Shown here: piece by piece, positions 9,954 through 19,977 of the stretch | How the letters are laid out: each line of letters begins with the position of its first letter | Position numbering within the stretch: position 1 is the stretch's first letter | Source: Flammeovirgaceae bacterium | GTDB taxonomy: Bacteria; Bacteroidota; Bacteroidia; Cytophagales; Cyclobacteriaceae | Length of the DNA: 64,000 bases | Assembly: GCA_013204595.1 (NCBI GenBank) | Contig: JABMNK010000133.1 | Coordinates: forward strand, 1 to 64,000 | Direction of reading: 5' to 3' | Notes under the pieces: model-generated | Database searches by the model: none | What the model saw: only the letters and a program-made list of their open reading frames with translations | Told to the model about the DNA's origin: nothing | Made by a program: the position numbers and the translations under genes

Positions 9954-10637
9954 TCAATTTTTAAAGGTTGACTTGAGGAAGAGGGTTCCGGCTATTGAAG
10001 TGATAATGTAGCTAGGGATCAAATAAGGAATGACTTGGGCTCCAAAGATGAGACTTCCGAGAAGCATACCAAAAATGAAAACGAATTTGAGCTCATTCCC
10101 ATTCCACTTATAATGCTTAAATTTAAAATTGATCATTTTTATTGGAGCTGTCATAAGGATACAAACTATTAAGGTATAGCCAAAGGTAAAAAATGGCCAT
10201 TCAGTGATAAAACTGAGTTGCGTAATGGTTAAGGTCAAAAATGCAGCGGCTGGGGTGGGCAATCCTAGGAAAAACGAAGTTTGGTCATCGTCGAGATTAA
10301 ATTTGGCGAGTCGAATGACTGCAAAAATAGCAATTAAAATAGCGGTGTAAGAAAGCCAAATAGGTGCCTGTTCAATAGAAGTATACTTAAATAGATAAAG
10401 CGCGGGGAGGACTCCGAAGCTAATGGCATCGGCGAATGAATCTAGTTCTTTGCCCATAGGGCTTGCAACATTTAAAAGTCGCGCTGCAAATCCATCAAAA
10501 AAGTCAAAAATAGCTGCAATTATGACAAAATATAAGGTGTTTTTTAAATTACCCTCAAAAACATTGATGATCCCCAAGACGCCTATGAGCAGGTTAGCCA
10601 CTGTTAGTAAATTAGGTATTTGTTTGATGATTTTCAA
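9954..10637 (-). CDS. pssA: CDP-diacylglycerol-serine O-phosphatidyltransferase
   Basis: Inner-membrane enzyme making phosphatidylserine, precursor of phosphatidylethanolamine. The CDP-alcohol phosphotransferase signature is intact: D48-G49, A52-R53, G62, D66 and D70 in DGFAARLLNVASPMGKELD. Its 227 residues carry six to eight membrane spans, as usual for the Gram-positive/Bacteroidota class II enzyme. The start overlaps the stop of the upstream hydrolase by 4 nt, so the two are probably translated together. Confidence 0.93.
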   Translation of the reverse strand: MKIIKQIPNLLTVANLLIGVLGIINVFEGNLKNTLYFVIIAAIFDFFDGFAARLLNVASPMGKELDSFADAISFGVLPALYLFKYTSIEQAPIWLSYTAILIAIFAVIRLAKFNLDDDQTSFFLGLPTPAAAFLTLTITQLSFITEWPFFTFGYTLIVCILMTAPIKMINFKFKHYKWNGNELKFVFIFGMLLGSLIFGAQVIPYLIPSYIITSIAGTLFLKSTFKN

Positions 10638-11272
10638 GGCCTTACAAATGGATTATGTTTTTTCTCATGGCCAACGGAGGTACTGGGGCCATGCCCTGGG
10701 AAAATTAAGACATCATCGGGCAAATTAAATACTTGGTTTTTAATGCTTTTTTCCAAAGTTTGGAAATCGCCACCAGGTAAATCTGAGCGTCCTACACTTT
10801 CTTTGAAAATAACATCGCCTGCGATAAGCACCTTTTCTTGGACATGATAAAACATGAGGTGACCAGGCGCATGACCAGGTGCGAACCGAATCCGCAACTG
10901 TTCTGCTCCAAATTCAATAAGGTCATTTTCATTTAGCAATTTATTTGGAGTGGCTTCCTCATAATTGACAATACCCCAATTGGGAGCATAGGCTGTTACC
11001 GATTTAAGGGTTTCCAATTCTAATGCAGGAATGTATAGTGGGATATTGTATAAATTTTGCAAATAAAGATTACCTAGGACATGATCGATGTGGCAATGCG
11101 TATTGACAATCAAAACAGGCTTTAACTCATTTTTTGATATATATTCTGTCAGTTCTTTTTTTTCAAAGTCTTCATAGCAACCGGGGTCTACGATAACAGT
11201 CTCTCTATTTTTACTGATTAGAAGATAAGTATTTTCATAGAAAGCGTTGAATACAAATGATTTGATGTCCAT
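10634..11272 (-). CDS. Metallo-beta-lactamase-fold hydrolase (glyoxalase II-like)
   Basis: A 212-residue cytosolic hydrolase of the small YcbL/glyoxalase II-like group. Metal ligands are all visible: THCHIDH at 58-64 (H59, H61, D63, H64), GHAPGH at 133-138, D153 in GDVIF and H194 in FPGHGP. The family hydrolyses thioesters such as S-lactoylglutathione, but the true substrate is unknown here since no glutathione genes are nearby. It precedes pssA with a 4-nt overlap and is divergent from the FAD oxidoreductase at 11319. Confidence 0.88.
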   Translation of the reverse strand: MDIKSFVFNAFYENTYLLISKNRETVIVDPGCYEDFEKKELTEYISKNELKPVLIVNTHCHIDHVLGNLYLQNLYNIPLYIPALELETLKSVTAYAPNWGIVNYEEATPNKLLNENDLIEFGAEQLRIRFAPGHAPGHLMFYHVQEKVLIAGDVIFKESVGRSDLPGGDFQTLEKSIKNQVFNLPDDVLIFPGHGPSTSVGHEKKHNPFVRP

Positions 11273-11318
11273 TGATAAAGCATTTTGCTACAAATTTGCT
11301 TAAAAAGTCTTTAAGACA

Positions 11319-12356
11319 GTGCAAAAGATAGAAGTTTTGATTGTGGGTCAGGGATTGGCGGGAAGTTTATTGGCTTTGGAGCTCGAAAAAAGAGGAAGAA
11401 AAATACATGTTGTAGATAATAATCCATCGACGAGCTCTTCCAAAGTGGCTGCGGGTCTTTACAATCCTATCACGGGTAGAAAAATGACAAAAACTTGGAT
11501 GGCCGATGAGTTATTTCCAAATTTAGGTAATTATTATGAAGCATTGGAAAAAAGGCTTCATGCCTCTTTTCATGAAAGAAAAAAGCTTTACAGACTCTTC
11601 AATAACATGGAAGAGCAAAATGATTGGTCATTGAGAACGGTAGAAATAGGCTATGATGCCTTTATAAAAGGCACTCAAAACGTTTCTGCGGGTATTTTGA
11701 AATTAAATGATCATTTAGGTGGCTTTTATCCCAATTTCTCTGGGGTGCTTGACGTTAAGCTACTAGTTGAAAAGTGTAAAGAGTATTTGGTTAGTCAAGG
11801 ATTATATACGCAGCAGCAGGTGCCGATGAGTGAATGGGATTTTCAGGAAAATCAGCTCAATATGGGATCCATACAAGCGGAGCAAGTAATTTTTTGTGAG
11901 GGGCCTCGAATGGTTGAAAACCCCCTTTGGACCGAGGTTAAGCACAATTTGGTTAAGGGAGAAATTTTAGATGTCAAGTGTTCGTTACCTTCGAATCAAA
12001 TATTCAGTAAAGGGATCTTCATAATTCCAAAGCAAGGTTATTTCAGGGTGGGCTCGACCTATGATTGGAATGACCAAATCCCTGAGCCTACAGCGAAAGG
12101 TAAAAGAGAACTATTGAGTAGATTGGGCAAGTTGTATTTGGATGAAGTGGAAATAATTAATCACCAGTCAGGTATTCGTCCAGCTTCTTTTGATCGAAGA
12201 CCTTTTGTAGGATTTCATAATAAATTTAAAAATGTCGGTATATTTAATGGGTTTGGCAGCAAAGGTGTTTCTTTGATTCCTTATTTTGCTAACCAAATGG
12301 CGGATCATATTTGTTTTGGGAAAAAATTACCTGATGAAGTAAATCCAAATCGTTGA
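11319..12356 (+). CDS. FAD-dependent oxidoreductase (DAO family)
   Basis: A 345-residue flavoprotein starting at GTG. The N-terminus has the Rossmann dinucleotide fold, GQGLAG at about 10-15, and the acidic end VVDNN. An active-site-like segment SSKVAAGLYNPITGRKM matches the DAO (glycine/D-amino-acid oxidase) group, and GIRPASFDRRPFVG with IFNGFGSKGVSL near the C-terminus is the second FAD contact. The substrate is unknown. Only 3 nt separate it from the next gene, so co-transcription is likely. Confidence 0.85.
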   Translation: MQKIEVLIVGQGLAGSLLALELEKRGRKIHVVDNNPSTSSSKVAAGLYNPITGRKMTKTWMADELFPNLGNYYEALEKRLHASFHERKKLYRLFNNMEEQNDWSLRTVEIGYDAFIKGTQNVSAGILKLNDHLGGFYPNFSGVLDVKLLVEKCKEYLVSQGLYTQQQVPMSEWDFQENQLNMGSIQAEQVIFCEGPRMVENPLWTEVKHNLVKGEILDVKCSLPSNQIFSKGIFIIPKQGYFRVGSTYDWNDQIPEPTAKGKRELLSRLGKLYLDEVEIINHQSGIRPASFDRRPFVGFHNKFKNVGIFNGFGSKGVSLIPYFANQMADHICFGKKLPDEVNPNR

Positions 12357-12359
12357 TTT

Positions 12360-15300
12360 ATGAAAATAGTAATCACTTTTTTCTTTCTTATTTGTTGCAC
12401 TGTGACCTTTCCGTCACTGGGTCAATATTATGCTACAGATTTTGGTCAAAATCGCATTCAGTATAAAAATTTTGATTGGGTGTATTATAGTACCAACCAT
12501 TTTGATGTATTTTATTATGCAGAAGGAGGCAAATATGCGAAAGAGGCCATTGATTTTTTAGAGGACGAATTCAAGAGATTAACTGATGTTTTGGGGTATG
12601 CACCTTATTCGAAGACCAAAATAATTATTTATAATTCAGTAACTGATCTGCAGCAAAGTAATATTGGTATCGATGATGCCGTATTCACGATTGGAGGTGA
12701 AATGAGCTTTTCAAAATTACAAATTGAAATGGCGCATCCAGGGGTGGCGCATCAATTTAAAGAGCAGTTGGTCTATAAACTATCTAAGGTTTTAATTAAT
12801 GATATGCTTTTTGGGGGCAATTTCAGAGAAGTCATTCAAAGTTCTTATTTACTGAAGCTTCCAGATTGGTTCATTGAAGGGGCTGCTCGTTATTTGGCAT
12901 TTGGATGGGATGTAACTATGGATGACTTCATGCGTGATTACTTGACCTCCAAGCGAGCCAAAAAAGCAGAGAAAAAAATTGAAGGGGAACAAGCAGGCTT
13001 GTTAGGTCAAGCTATTTGGAATTATATCGCGATTCAATATGGAAACTCCAACATATCAAACATACTCAATCTCACTAGGATCATGCACAAAGAAGATGTC
13101 AGTATATCGAATGCATTGGGCGTAGGTTATAAACAATTTTCAGGAAATTGGAGAGCTTTCTATTTGAAAGGTGGAAAAGAAATAAGTGAAGGCTATGTGA
13201 GCATTGACGATCAAAAAATGATTGCAAAAATGAAAAATGAGGCGGTACACTTAAACAACGTGGCAGTTAGTGAATCAGGTCGATATATAGCGTATTCAGA
13301 AAACACCCAAGGTAAAGTGATACTCTATCTTTATGACAATACCACGGGTACTCAAAAGCGAATCATGATGAATGGGTACAAGGTGGATGAGGATCAAGTC
13401 GATCGTGAAATGCCATTGATAGATTTCGCCGGAGATGATTTTTTGGGCGTTATTTATTTTCAACGTGGGTCTCTATATTTGGTCACCATCAACATTGAAA
13501 CGGGTGTCAGAAGTGAAAAACCATTGACGCGGTTCAATCAGATCAATAGTTTTTCTTTAAATCAAAATGGACGACTTGCCATTATCAGCGGAGATTTAGA
13601 TGGTAAAACCGATTTATTTTTGGTAAGTGTATTGAGAAATTCGCTGAGACGGATTACCTCAGATATTTTTGATGACATTGACCCAACGTTTGTACCAGGT
13701 ACAGCTGCGATTGTTTTTAGTTCTAATCGGACTTCTGATTCGCTTTCGATAGCGAATACGTCTATTAAAAATTTAAGTGCAGATTTTAACCTATTCATGT
13801 TTGATTTGGATACTAGCGAGACTAAGTTTCTCAGAATCACCCATACCAACACAAGAGACACTAAGCCAATGGTCAAAAACGAGTATGAAATGTTTTTTTT
13901 AAGTGATCAAAGAGGTATTAATAATGTATTCAAGTATTCTTTTAAAAGTGGCACTCAGACACAGGTGACTAATTTTAATAGTAGCGTGAAGAATTTTGAC
14001 CTTCACTTTAATGAAAATGGAATGGTTTTCATTGCGTTAAATGGGGGTATTGATGAAATTTTCTATTATCGAAATATCGATTTAGAGTCTCCTAAATTTG
14101 CCCCTCAGACGCCTCGAAAGAATTATAACCAAGCTAAATTCATGGCCAAGGTTTTAAACTTGAGAGAAATAGAACGTCTAAAAAATGATGCAGCAGCGCA
14201 GAAAAATAACATAGAAGCGGAAGTAATTAGCTCAAAAAATGAGCCATATACGGAAGGTCAAAAGGATAGTTTGGATCAAACGAAAATAGTAATCGATCCA
14301 GAAGATTTTGTCTTTAATGAAAGGGTGACCTCAGATCAGGGTGATCAAATTGATACTGAAAATTATAAGTTCGGTATTAATCAAGGTAAGAAAAAATCAA
14401 ATAGTGCGCTACAAATCGATTCTTTTTTTAACAATTACGCACGTTTAGAAAACGAAAATCAAATTTATGGACCTATACAATACAACCCAAAATTCAGTTC
14501 GAATAACTTAATTTTTTCTCCTGGAATAGATGCCTTAAGGGGTTTTGGTTTTTTAGTTGAAACCCAAATTTCTGATATGTTGGGAAATCATGTATTAACA
14601 GCCGGAGGTTTTGTCAGCTCAAGTCTGAAGCAAGGGGATTTGTTTGCCGAGTATAAATATTTAAAATATTGGCTTGATTTTAAAGTGAAGCTCATTCGAA
14701 AGTCCCTTTATTTTGAAAATGATGAAGAAGATTTCTTAAGGCAAAGTTATAAATTGAACGGGGTCGTCATCGGCGCTGCATTGCCGTTAACCAATAGGTT
14801 TAGAATTGAGTTAGATCCTTTTGTTCAGCAAACCAATTTCAGGAACTTACAGTACCAAACTGTCAATGCAAATACCACGGTACCTTTTGCAGAAGACGAA
14901 CAGGTTCTGTTTACAGGATTCAAGGCTAGGGGTGTCTATGATAACATTTTAGAAAGGAGTTTTAATGTTTTGCAAGGAACAAGAGCGTTGATTGAATTTG
15001 GATATAACCAGTCCTTTTCTCAAGAAAAGTCATTCAATCTTTTCCGAATAGATGTAAGACATTATCAAAAAATACATAATGAGCTTACGTTCGCCACGCG
15101 ACTTTATTTTGGTAAGTCTTTTGGTCAGCATCCACAAAAATTTCTTTTGGGCGGGGTCCCTAATTGGTTTTTGGCCCAAACGGAGACGCATTCAGTTAGT
15201 GATCCCTTGAATGTTAATAATGAAACGAACAACACGAATTTACTGTTTACTGAATTTGTCACCAACATGAGAGGTTATAATTATAATGAGAAATTTGGTA

Positions 15301-15659
15301 CAGCTACCGTACTCTTAAATATGGAATTGAGATGGCCAGTTTTTCAATATTTTTCAAGATATTCCATCAAATCTAGTTTTTTGAGAAATTTCATGCTGAT
15401 TGCATTTGGTGATATTGGTTCAGTGTGGGATGGAAAGGCACCCTTCACGCGTGAAAATAGCACTAAGTTTGTTCAATATGCCGAAGCGCCCTTTACGGCA
15501 AGTATTGCCAATTATGAAAGCCCTTGGCTTTCAAGTTATGGACTTGGTATGCGAATGGCTTTGCTTGGCTATTATCTTAAGTTGGATTACGCGGTGCCGG
15601 TACAAGATTTTACTAGACAATCTTCAAGATTTACCGTTTCTATAGGTTTAGATTTTTAA
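12360..15659 (+). CDS. Large TolB-propeller / outer-membrane barrel protein
   Basis: A 1099-residue exported protein with a signal peptide ending near SLGQ. Residues about 40-280 resemble the peptidase-MA-like region of Bacteroidota TolB-like proteins (LPDWFIEGAARYLAFGWD), but no HExxH motif is present, so protease activity is doubtful. Residues about 290-580 form a TolB/WD40-like beta-propeller with repeats such as RITSDIFDDIDPTFVPG. After a low-complexity linker, the C-terminal 400 residues look like a surface-antigen (Omp85-type) barrel ending in VSIGLDF with a terminal Phe. Homologues are often called biopolymer transporter Tol; function is unproven. Confidence 0.8.
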   Translation: MKIVITFFFLICCTVTFPSLGQYYATDFGQNRIQYKNFDWVYYSTNHFDVFYYAEGGKYAKEAIDFLEDEFKRLTDVLGYAPYSKTKIIIYNSVTDLQQSNIGIDDAVFTIGGEMSFSKLQIEMAHPGVAHQFKEQLVYKLSKVLINDMLFGGNFREVIQSSYLLKLPDWFIEGAARYLAFGWDVTMDDFMRDYLTSKRAKKAEKKIEGEQAGLLGQAIWNYIAIQYGNSNISNILNLTRIMHKEDVSISNALGVGYKQFSGNWRAFYLKGGKEISEGYVSIDDQKMIAKMKNEAVHLNNVAVSESGRYIAYSENTQGKVILYLYDNTTGTQKRIMMNGYKVDEDQVDREMPLIDFAGDDFLGVIYFQRGSLYLVTINIETGVRSEKPLTRFNQINSFSLNQNGRLAIISGDLDGKTDLFLVSVLRNSLRRITSDIFDDIDPTFVPGTAAIVFSSNRTSDSLSIANTSIKNLSADFNLFMFDLDTSETKFLRITHTNTRDTKPMVKNEYEMFFLSDQRGINNVFKYSFKSGTQTQVTNFNSSVKNFDLHFNENGMVFIALNGGIDEIFYYRNIDLESPKFAPQTPRKNYNQAKFMAKVLNLREIERLKNDAAAQKNNIEAEVISSKNEPYTEGQKDSLDQTKIVIDPEDFVFNERVTSDQGDQIDTENYKFGINQGKKKSNSALQIDSFFNNYARLENENQIYGPIQYNPKFSSNNLIFSPGIDALRGFGFLVETQISDMLGNHVLTAGGFVSSSLKQGDLFAEYKYLKYWLDFKVKLIRKSLYFENDEEDFLRQSYKLNGVVIGAALPLTNRFRIELDPFVQQTNFRNLQYQTVNANTTVPFAEDEQVLFTGFKARGVYDNILERSFNVLQGTRALIEFGYNQSFSQEKSFNLFRIDVRHYQKIHNELTFATRLYFGKSFGQHPQKFLLGGVPNWFLAQTETHSVSDPLNVNNETNNTNLLFTEFVTNMRGYNYNEKFGTATVLLNMELRWPVFQYFSRYSIKSSFLRNFMLIAFGDIGSVWDGKAPFTRENSTKFVQYAEAPFTASIANYESPWLSSYGLGMRMALLGYYLKLDYAVPVQDFTRQSSRFTVSIGLDF

Positions 15660-15668
15660 AAAGAGAAT

Positions 15669-16550
15669 ATGATTACATCAATGACTGGGTTTGGTTCTGC
15701 CGAAAAAATAAGTGATAAGTATTCTCTAAAAGTCGAAATTAAAACGCTCAATAGTAAGTTTTTTGATGCGTCTTTTCGATTACCAAGAGAGTTTGTGAAA
15801 TGGGAAATAGAGATTAAAAATCTTCTGGAGAATGGGTTGGGAAGAGGTAAAATAAACTTGGGCATTGATTTTAATATTAAGCATTTTGATCAACCCCCCA
15901 TCCAAATTAATCAAAATCTGTTTGATGCCTATTATCAAAAACTAGTGGAAGTAAGCAATTCGCTGGGTGTAAATGGAAGTATAGAACTTTTTAAGATGGC
16001 TTTTAATATGCCCAATGTGGTACAGCATCAAGATGAGGCTACGAATTACATTACTTATGAGGAATTAAAGTCTGTTTTGGAGATGGCGCTCTCGAATTGT
16101 AATGAATTTAGAGCCAATGAAGGCGCTCGATTGGAAGCAGCCCTACTTGAATCCCGTTTGAATATTGAATTAGGCCTTGAGGAGGTCAAAAAACTTGATT
16201 CTGGAAGAATTCAAAATTTAAAAACTCGAATCCATACGGCGCTTAAGGAAATTAAAGATAAAGTCAAAGTGGATGAAAATAGATTTGAACAAGAGCTCAT
16301 TTATTATATCGAGAAATTGGATTTAACTGAGGAGAAAATACGATTAGCAAGCCATTTGACTTATTTTGACGAAGTGATCGCAGATCCATTGGCGCCGAGC
16401 GGTAAAAAATTGGGATTCCTTGCCCAAGAGTTGGGTAGGGAAATCAATACCATCGGTTCTAAGGCAAATGACGCAGGCATACAGCGGGCAGTCATAGGCA
16501 TGAAAGAAGAACTTGAGAAAATCAAAGAACAAATTCTAAATATCCTATGA
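15669..16550 (+). CDS. yicC: YicC-family endoribonuclease
   Basis: A 293-residue protein of normal YicC length. The N-terminus MITSMTGFG and the C-terminal block DPLAPSGKKLGFLAQELGRE followed by NTIGSKAND are the two diagnostic family signatures. YicC in E. coli is a metal-dependent endoribonuclease linked to small RNA turnover; the role in Bacteroidota is not established. It starts 9 nt after the preceding large protein and is followed by the MazG-like gene. Confidence 0.92.
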   Translation: MITSMTGFGSAEKISDKYSLKVEIKTLNSKFFDASFRLPREFVKWEIEIKNLLENGLGRGKINLGIDFNIKHFDQPPIQINQNLFDAYYQKLVEVSNSLGVNGSIELFKMAFNMPNVVQHQDEATNYITYEELKSVLEMALSNCNEFRANEGARLEAALLESRLNIELGLEEVKKLDSGRIQNLKTRIHTALKEIKDKVKVDENRFEQELIYYIEKLDLTEEKIRLASHLTYFDEVIADPLAPSGKKLGFLAQELGREINTIGSKANDAGIQRAVIGMKEELEKIKEQILNIL

Positions 16551-16585
16551 TGCATGAAGTATGAGACTATTAAATGTTATTATTT

Positions 16586-16912
16586 ATGACAATAAAAGAT
16601 GCTCAACAACAAGTAGATCAATGGATCAATTCGACGGGAGTCAGGTACTTCAGTGAATTAACGAATATGGTTATTTTAACAGAGGAGGTAGGTGAAATGG
16701 CTCGTATTATCGCCCGTAAGTATGGAGACCAGTCCTTTAAGAAATCAGATGAAGGCTATGATTTGGCAGATGAGATGGCCGATGTACTTTGGGTACTTAT
16801 GTGTTTGGCTAACCAGACGGGTATAGATTTGACAGACGCCTTAGCCAACAATATTAAAAAAAAGAATTTGAGGGATGTTAATCGTCATAAGAATAATTCA
16901 AAATTGACCTAA
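16586..16912 (+). CDS. MazG-like nucleotide pyrophosphohydrolase
   Basis: About 108 residues from ATG 16586; an upstream in-frame ATG at 16574 adds MLLF and is less likely. The all-alpha NTP-PPase fold is shown by LTEEVGEMARII (the ExxE metal motif) and LADEMADVLWVLMCLAN (the ExxD motif). Members hydrolyse non-canonical or excess NTPs or dNTPs to the monophosphate, as house-cleaning enzymes. It sits between yicC and the DUF2721 gene, all on the same strand. Confidence 0.85.
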   Translation: MTIKDAQQQVDQWINSTGVRYFSELTNMVILTEEVGEMARIIARKYGDQSFKKSDEGYDLADEMADVLWVLMCLANQTGIDLTDALANNIKKKNLRDVNRHKNNSKLT

Positions 16913-17323
16913 GTGGAGATCTCAATCAATATTCCAGCACTTCTTTTTCCAGCGATTTCTTTGTTGTTATTGGCCTATACCAATCGATTTTTGGCCATCG
17001 CACAGATTATAAGGCAATTACACGGAAAATACCTTCAACATCCAGAGAAGGGATTTATCGTGGGGCAAATTAAAAATTTGAGAAGGCGTTTATTTTTAAT
17101 TCGAGATATGCAAATATTGGGTGTGTTGAGTTTTTTCTTCTGTGTACTTAGTATGATATTGATATTTAATTCAGAAATCGAATGGGGAGAATATGCGTTT
17201 GCCTTGTCCTTAATCCTGTTGCTAGGCTCATTGGTATTTTCACTTCGCGAAATTCAAATTTCTACCAAAGCATTGGATTTGGAAATGGATGATATGGAAT
17301 TGGGTGAAAGACCTAGATTTTAA
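16913..17323 (+). CDS. DUF2721 membrane protein
   Basis: A 136-residue membrane protein starting at GTG, directly abutting the MazG stop codon. The N-terminus IPALLFPAISLLLLAYTNRF matches DUF2721, followed by a basic cytoplasmic loop (KNLRRRLFLIRD) and two more membrane spans. The biochemical role of DUF2721 is unknown. Its end overlaps the convergent comB gene by 11 nt. Confidence 0.8.
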   Translation: MEISINIPALLFPAISLLLLAYTNRFLAIAQIIRQLHGKYLQHPEKGFIVGQIKNLRRRLFLIRDMQILGVLSFFFCVLSMILIFNSEIEWGEYAFALSLILLLGSLVFSLREIQISTKALDLEMDDMELGERPRF

Positions 17324-18023
17324 TAATTTTACCGCCTTCCATTTTCCCTATCACTAAGGGGTAATAATCGTTTTGAATGCAAAATGCAATGTCTTTGGTC
17401 ACTCCAAAGCGAGCCAATCGTTGGGCATGACCTGATTTTTCAGCCGCCCCTATGAGGTCATTTTTATTTATTTGATACAGATCATAAGCCATTTGAGCAC
17501 TGTCATCACTCAGTGAATAGCTCTTTTGAATTAATTTACTAATCAAACTACCAGCGTAAAGTGTATCTTCAAGATTAGGCGTGCCCTTCCATCCAGCACA
17601 ATGAATGACCAAGGGAAGTTTTTGAGAAAGTAAATAGGATGCTGTGGCACTAATATTAAGAAAAGCCCCTATGATGATCTGATCAGCGTCCGTGGACTTG
17701 GAGAGTGCCAAAGTACCATTGGTGGTAGAGATAGCCACTTCCTTATGGGCTACTTTACCCATATATTCAAATGGCGAATTGCCAAGGTCAAAGTTTTCTA
17801 TTTTGATGCCGCCCCTTTCACCTGCGGTGAGCATCCCTTGTGCGCCCAGTGTTAGGCATTCGGCAACGGTACTTACGGGATAGACGGCTTTTACGTTTTC
17901 AGCTAAAGCGGTAATAATACAGGAAGTTGCCCTGAAAACATCTACCACCACGGCTATCTTACCTTTTAATTGATGTTGGTGAATTAATTCTGGAGTGAGA
18001 CAAACTTCAATTGTCAGTGCCAT
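17313..18023 (-). CDS. comB: 2-phosphosulfolactate phosphatase-like protein (ComB)
   Basis: A 236-residue protein matching ComB: VVVDVFRATSCIITAL at the N-terminus, GERGGIKIENFDLGNSP in the middle and STTNGTLAL with HCAGWKGTPNLEDTL further on. In methanogens ComB dephosphorylates 2-phosphosulfolactate in coenzyme M synthesis. Bacteria that lack coenzyme M keep homologues whose role is not settled; sulfolactate or another sulfonate is possible. No comA, comC or other sulfonate gene is visible here. It starts 7 nt after gcvT. Confidence 0.85.
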   Translation of the reverse strand: MALTIEVCLTPELIHQHQLKGKIAVVVDVFRATSCIITALAENVKAVYPVSTVAECLTLGAQGMLTAGERGGIKIENFDLGNSPFEYMGKVAHKEVAISTTNGTLALSKSTDADQIIIGAFLNISATASYLLSQKLPLVIHCAGWKGTPNLEDTLYAGSLISKLIQKSYSLSDDSAQMAYDLYQINKNDLIGAAEKSGHAQRLARFGVTKDIAFCIQNDYYPLVIGKMEGGKIIKI

Positions 18024-18030
18024 AGGAGGA

Positions 18031-19113
18031 TTAAATAAAAGGGAGTTTACAAACTTTTGCAGCTACTTGTTTAGCGCGAATCTCAATGAAAATTTCAGTG
18101 CCCACTTGATGGTGCCCAGTCTGTACATAACCCAAGCCTATTCCTTTATTTAAAGTTGGACTCATGGTTCCAGAGGTGACTTTGCCTATGATCGTTCCTT
18201 GTTGATCAACAATGGGATAATCATGACGTGGAATACCTTTATCAACGATTTCAAAAGCAATTAATTTTCTTGTCACACCTTGTTCTTTTTGTTTACCAAT
18301 GGCTTCGGAATTAATGAAGGGTTTGGTGAACTTGGTAATCCAACTCAGACCGGCTTCTATGGGTGAAGTGGTATCATCTATGTCATTCCCATATAGACAG
18401 TAGCCCATCTCAAGTCTTAAGGTGTCTCTGGCACCTAGTCCAATGGGTTTAATATCATAAGGAGCACCAGCTTCAAATATTTTATTCCAAACGGTGGCGG
18501 CCTTTTCAGATTTTACATAGAGTTCAAACCCACCCGCGCCAGTATATCCTGTAGCTGATATGATTACATTATCTACATCGGCAAACTTCCCTTGTGTAAA
18601 ATGATAAAATTTTATGGCGTCAAGATCGACACTCGTCAGTGACTGTAAGGTTTTTGAGGCATTTGGTCCTTGTACTGCAAAAAGGCAGATATCGTCTGAA
18701 ATATTGGTTAATTCCGCACCTTTTGAATTGTGCGAATTAATCCAGCGCCAATCTTTTTCAATATTAGAGGCATTGACCACCAGCATATAATCTTCATCTT
18801 TAAATTTATAGACAATTAGGTCATCAATAATGCCGCCTGAGGCATTGGGCAAACACGAATATTGTGCTTGACCATCAATCAGTTGAGAGGCATCATTGCT
18901 TGTGATCATTTGGATTAAATCAAGGGCATGAGGTCCTGTAACCTTAAATTCACCCATGTGAGAAACGTCAAAAACCCCAACACCTTCTCTTACAGCAAAA
19001 TGTTCATCTTTATCAGAACTATATCTGACGGGCATTTCAAAACCGCCGAATGGGATAATTTTGGCATCAAGTGCCTGGTGTATGTGATGTAGTGGAACTC
19101 GTTTATTTTCCAT
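18031..19113 (-). CDS. gcvT: Aminomethyltransferase, glycine cleavage T protein
   Basis: A 360-residue T protein that moves the aminomethyl group from lipoylated H protein to tetrahydrofolate, releasing ammonia. Family signatures are present: [10 protein letters not shown] near the start, [11 protein letters not shown], the folate-site region [15 protein letters not shown] and [20 protein letters not shown]. Length is normal. The H and P proteins are not in the window. It lies between xth and comB with 7-nt gaps on both sides, indicating one transcript. Confidence 0.95.
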   Translation of the reverse strand: MENKRVPLHHIHQALDAKIIPFGGFEMPVRYSSDKDEHFAVREGVGVFDVSHMGEFKVTGPHALDLIQMITSNDASQLIDGQAQYSCLPNASGGIIDDLIVYKFKDEDYMLVVNASNIEKDWRWINSHNSKGAELTNISDDICLFAVQGPNASKTLQSLTSVDLDAIKFYHFTQGKFADVDNVIISATGYTGAGGFELYVKSEKAATVWNKIFEAGAPYDIKPIGLGARDTLRLEMGYCLYGNDIDDTTSPIEAGLSWITKFTKPFINSEAIGKQKEQGVTRKLIAFEIVDKGIPRHDYPIVDQQGTIIGKVTSGTMSPTLNKGIGLGYVQTGHHQVGTEIFIEIRAKQVAAKVCKLPFI

Positions 19114-19120
19114 AGGAAAT

Positions 19121-19897
19121 TTAAATATTTATTTTGATGGCAACTGGGCAGTGATCAGAACCAAAACGGTCATTGTAAATCAGGGCATTGGTCAAGTTAG
19201 TTTCAAGCTTTGAAGAAATCAAAAAATAGTCGATTCTCCAACCAACATTACGTTGACGGGCTTGGAATCGGTAGTTCCACCAGCTATATTTCACTTCGTC
19301 AGGAAAAGATTTCCGAAAAGTATCTAGATATCCTGCATCTAGTAAGTTTTGTAACCCGTCAATTTCCTTTTGGGTGTATCCACTAGATACATTATAATTT
19401 TCTTTTGGTCGTGCGATATCAATGGGCTGATGAGCAACATTGAGATCCCCACAAATCACCACGGGTTTAGATTTCTCTAAGTTAAGGAGGTAATTTTTGA
19501 AGGCAATATCCCAGGATGTTCTGTATTCTAATCTTTTTAGGCCTTCCCCAGAATTAGGTGTATAGACTGTTACTAGAAAATAGTTATCGTATTCGGCCGT
19601 AATAATTCTTCCTTCTTGATCATGTTCTTCAATCCCCATATCATAAGAAATGGATAAAGGTTTTTGCTTAGAAATGATCGCGGTTCCGGAGTAGCCTTTT
19701 CTGGCTTTGGAAGAATTCGTGTAGACATAATAATCGCTCATTACTGAAAGGGCAATTTTGGCGTCTTCAGGCTGTGCCTTGATTTCTTGCAGACAAAGTA
19801 CGTCTGGAGCTAGTTCCTTAATGTCTTTTAAGAAATCTTTTTTGATAATGGCCCTGATACCATTGACGTTCCAGGAAACAAGATGAATGTTTGACAT
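19121..19897 (-). CDS. xth: Exodeoxyribonuclease III (AP endonuclease)
   Basis: A 258-residue EEP-fold nuclease of the ExoA/Xth type, cutting abasic sites and removing 3' blocks in base excision repair. Catalytic residues are visible in order: SWNVNGIRA, the metal Glu in [16 protein letters not shown], the [20 protein letters not shown] segment and the terminal GSDHCPV. The length is typical. It is placed between rnhB and gcvT. Confidence 0.95.
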   Translation of the reverse strand: MSNIHLVSWNVNGIRAIIKKDFLKDIKELAPDVLCLQEIKAQPEDAKIALSVMSDYYVYTNSSKARKGYSGTAIISKQKPLSISYDMGIEEHDQEGRIITAEYDNYFLVTVYTPNSGEGLKRLEYRTSWDIAFKNYLLNLEKSKPVVICGDLNVAHQPIDIARPKENYNVSSGYTQKEIDGLQNLLDAGYLDTFRKSFPDEVKYSWWNYRFQARQRNVGWRIDYFLISSKLETNLTNALIYNDRFGSDHCPVAIKINI

Positions 19898-19977
19898 GGG
19901 CGCTAATTTAAGAAGACCGCGTCACATCTGAGGTGTCATTAACCGCTGATTTTAATTTCTCATTAAAAGTTACCTGT

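Noticed and set aside
12360-15659. Metallopeptidase activity of the TolB-like protein
   Set aside because: The peptidase-MA-like region lacks HExxH, so only the fold is suggested.
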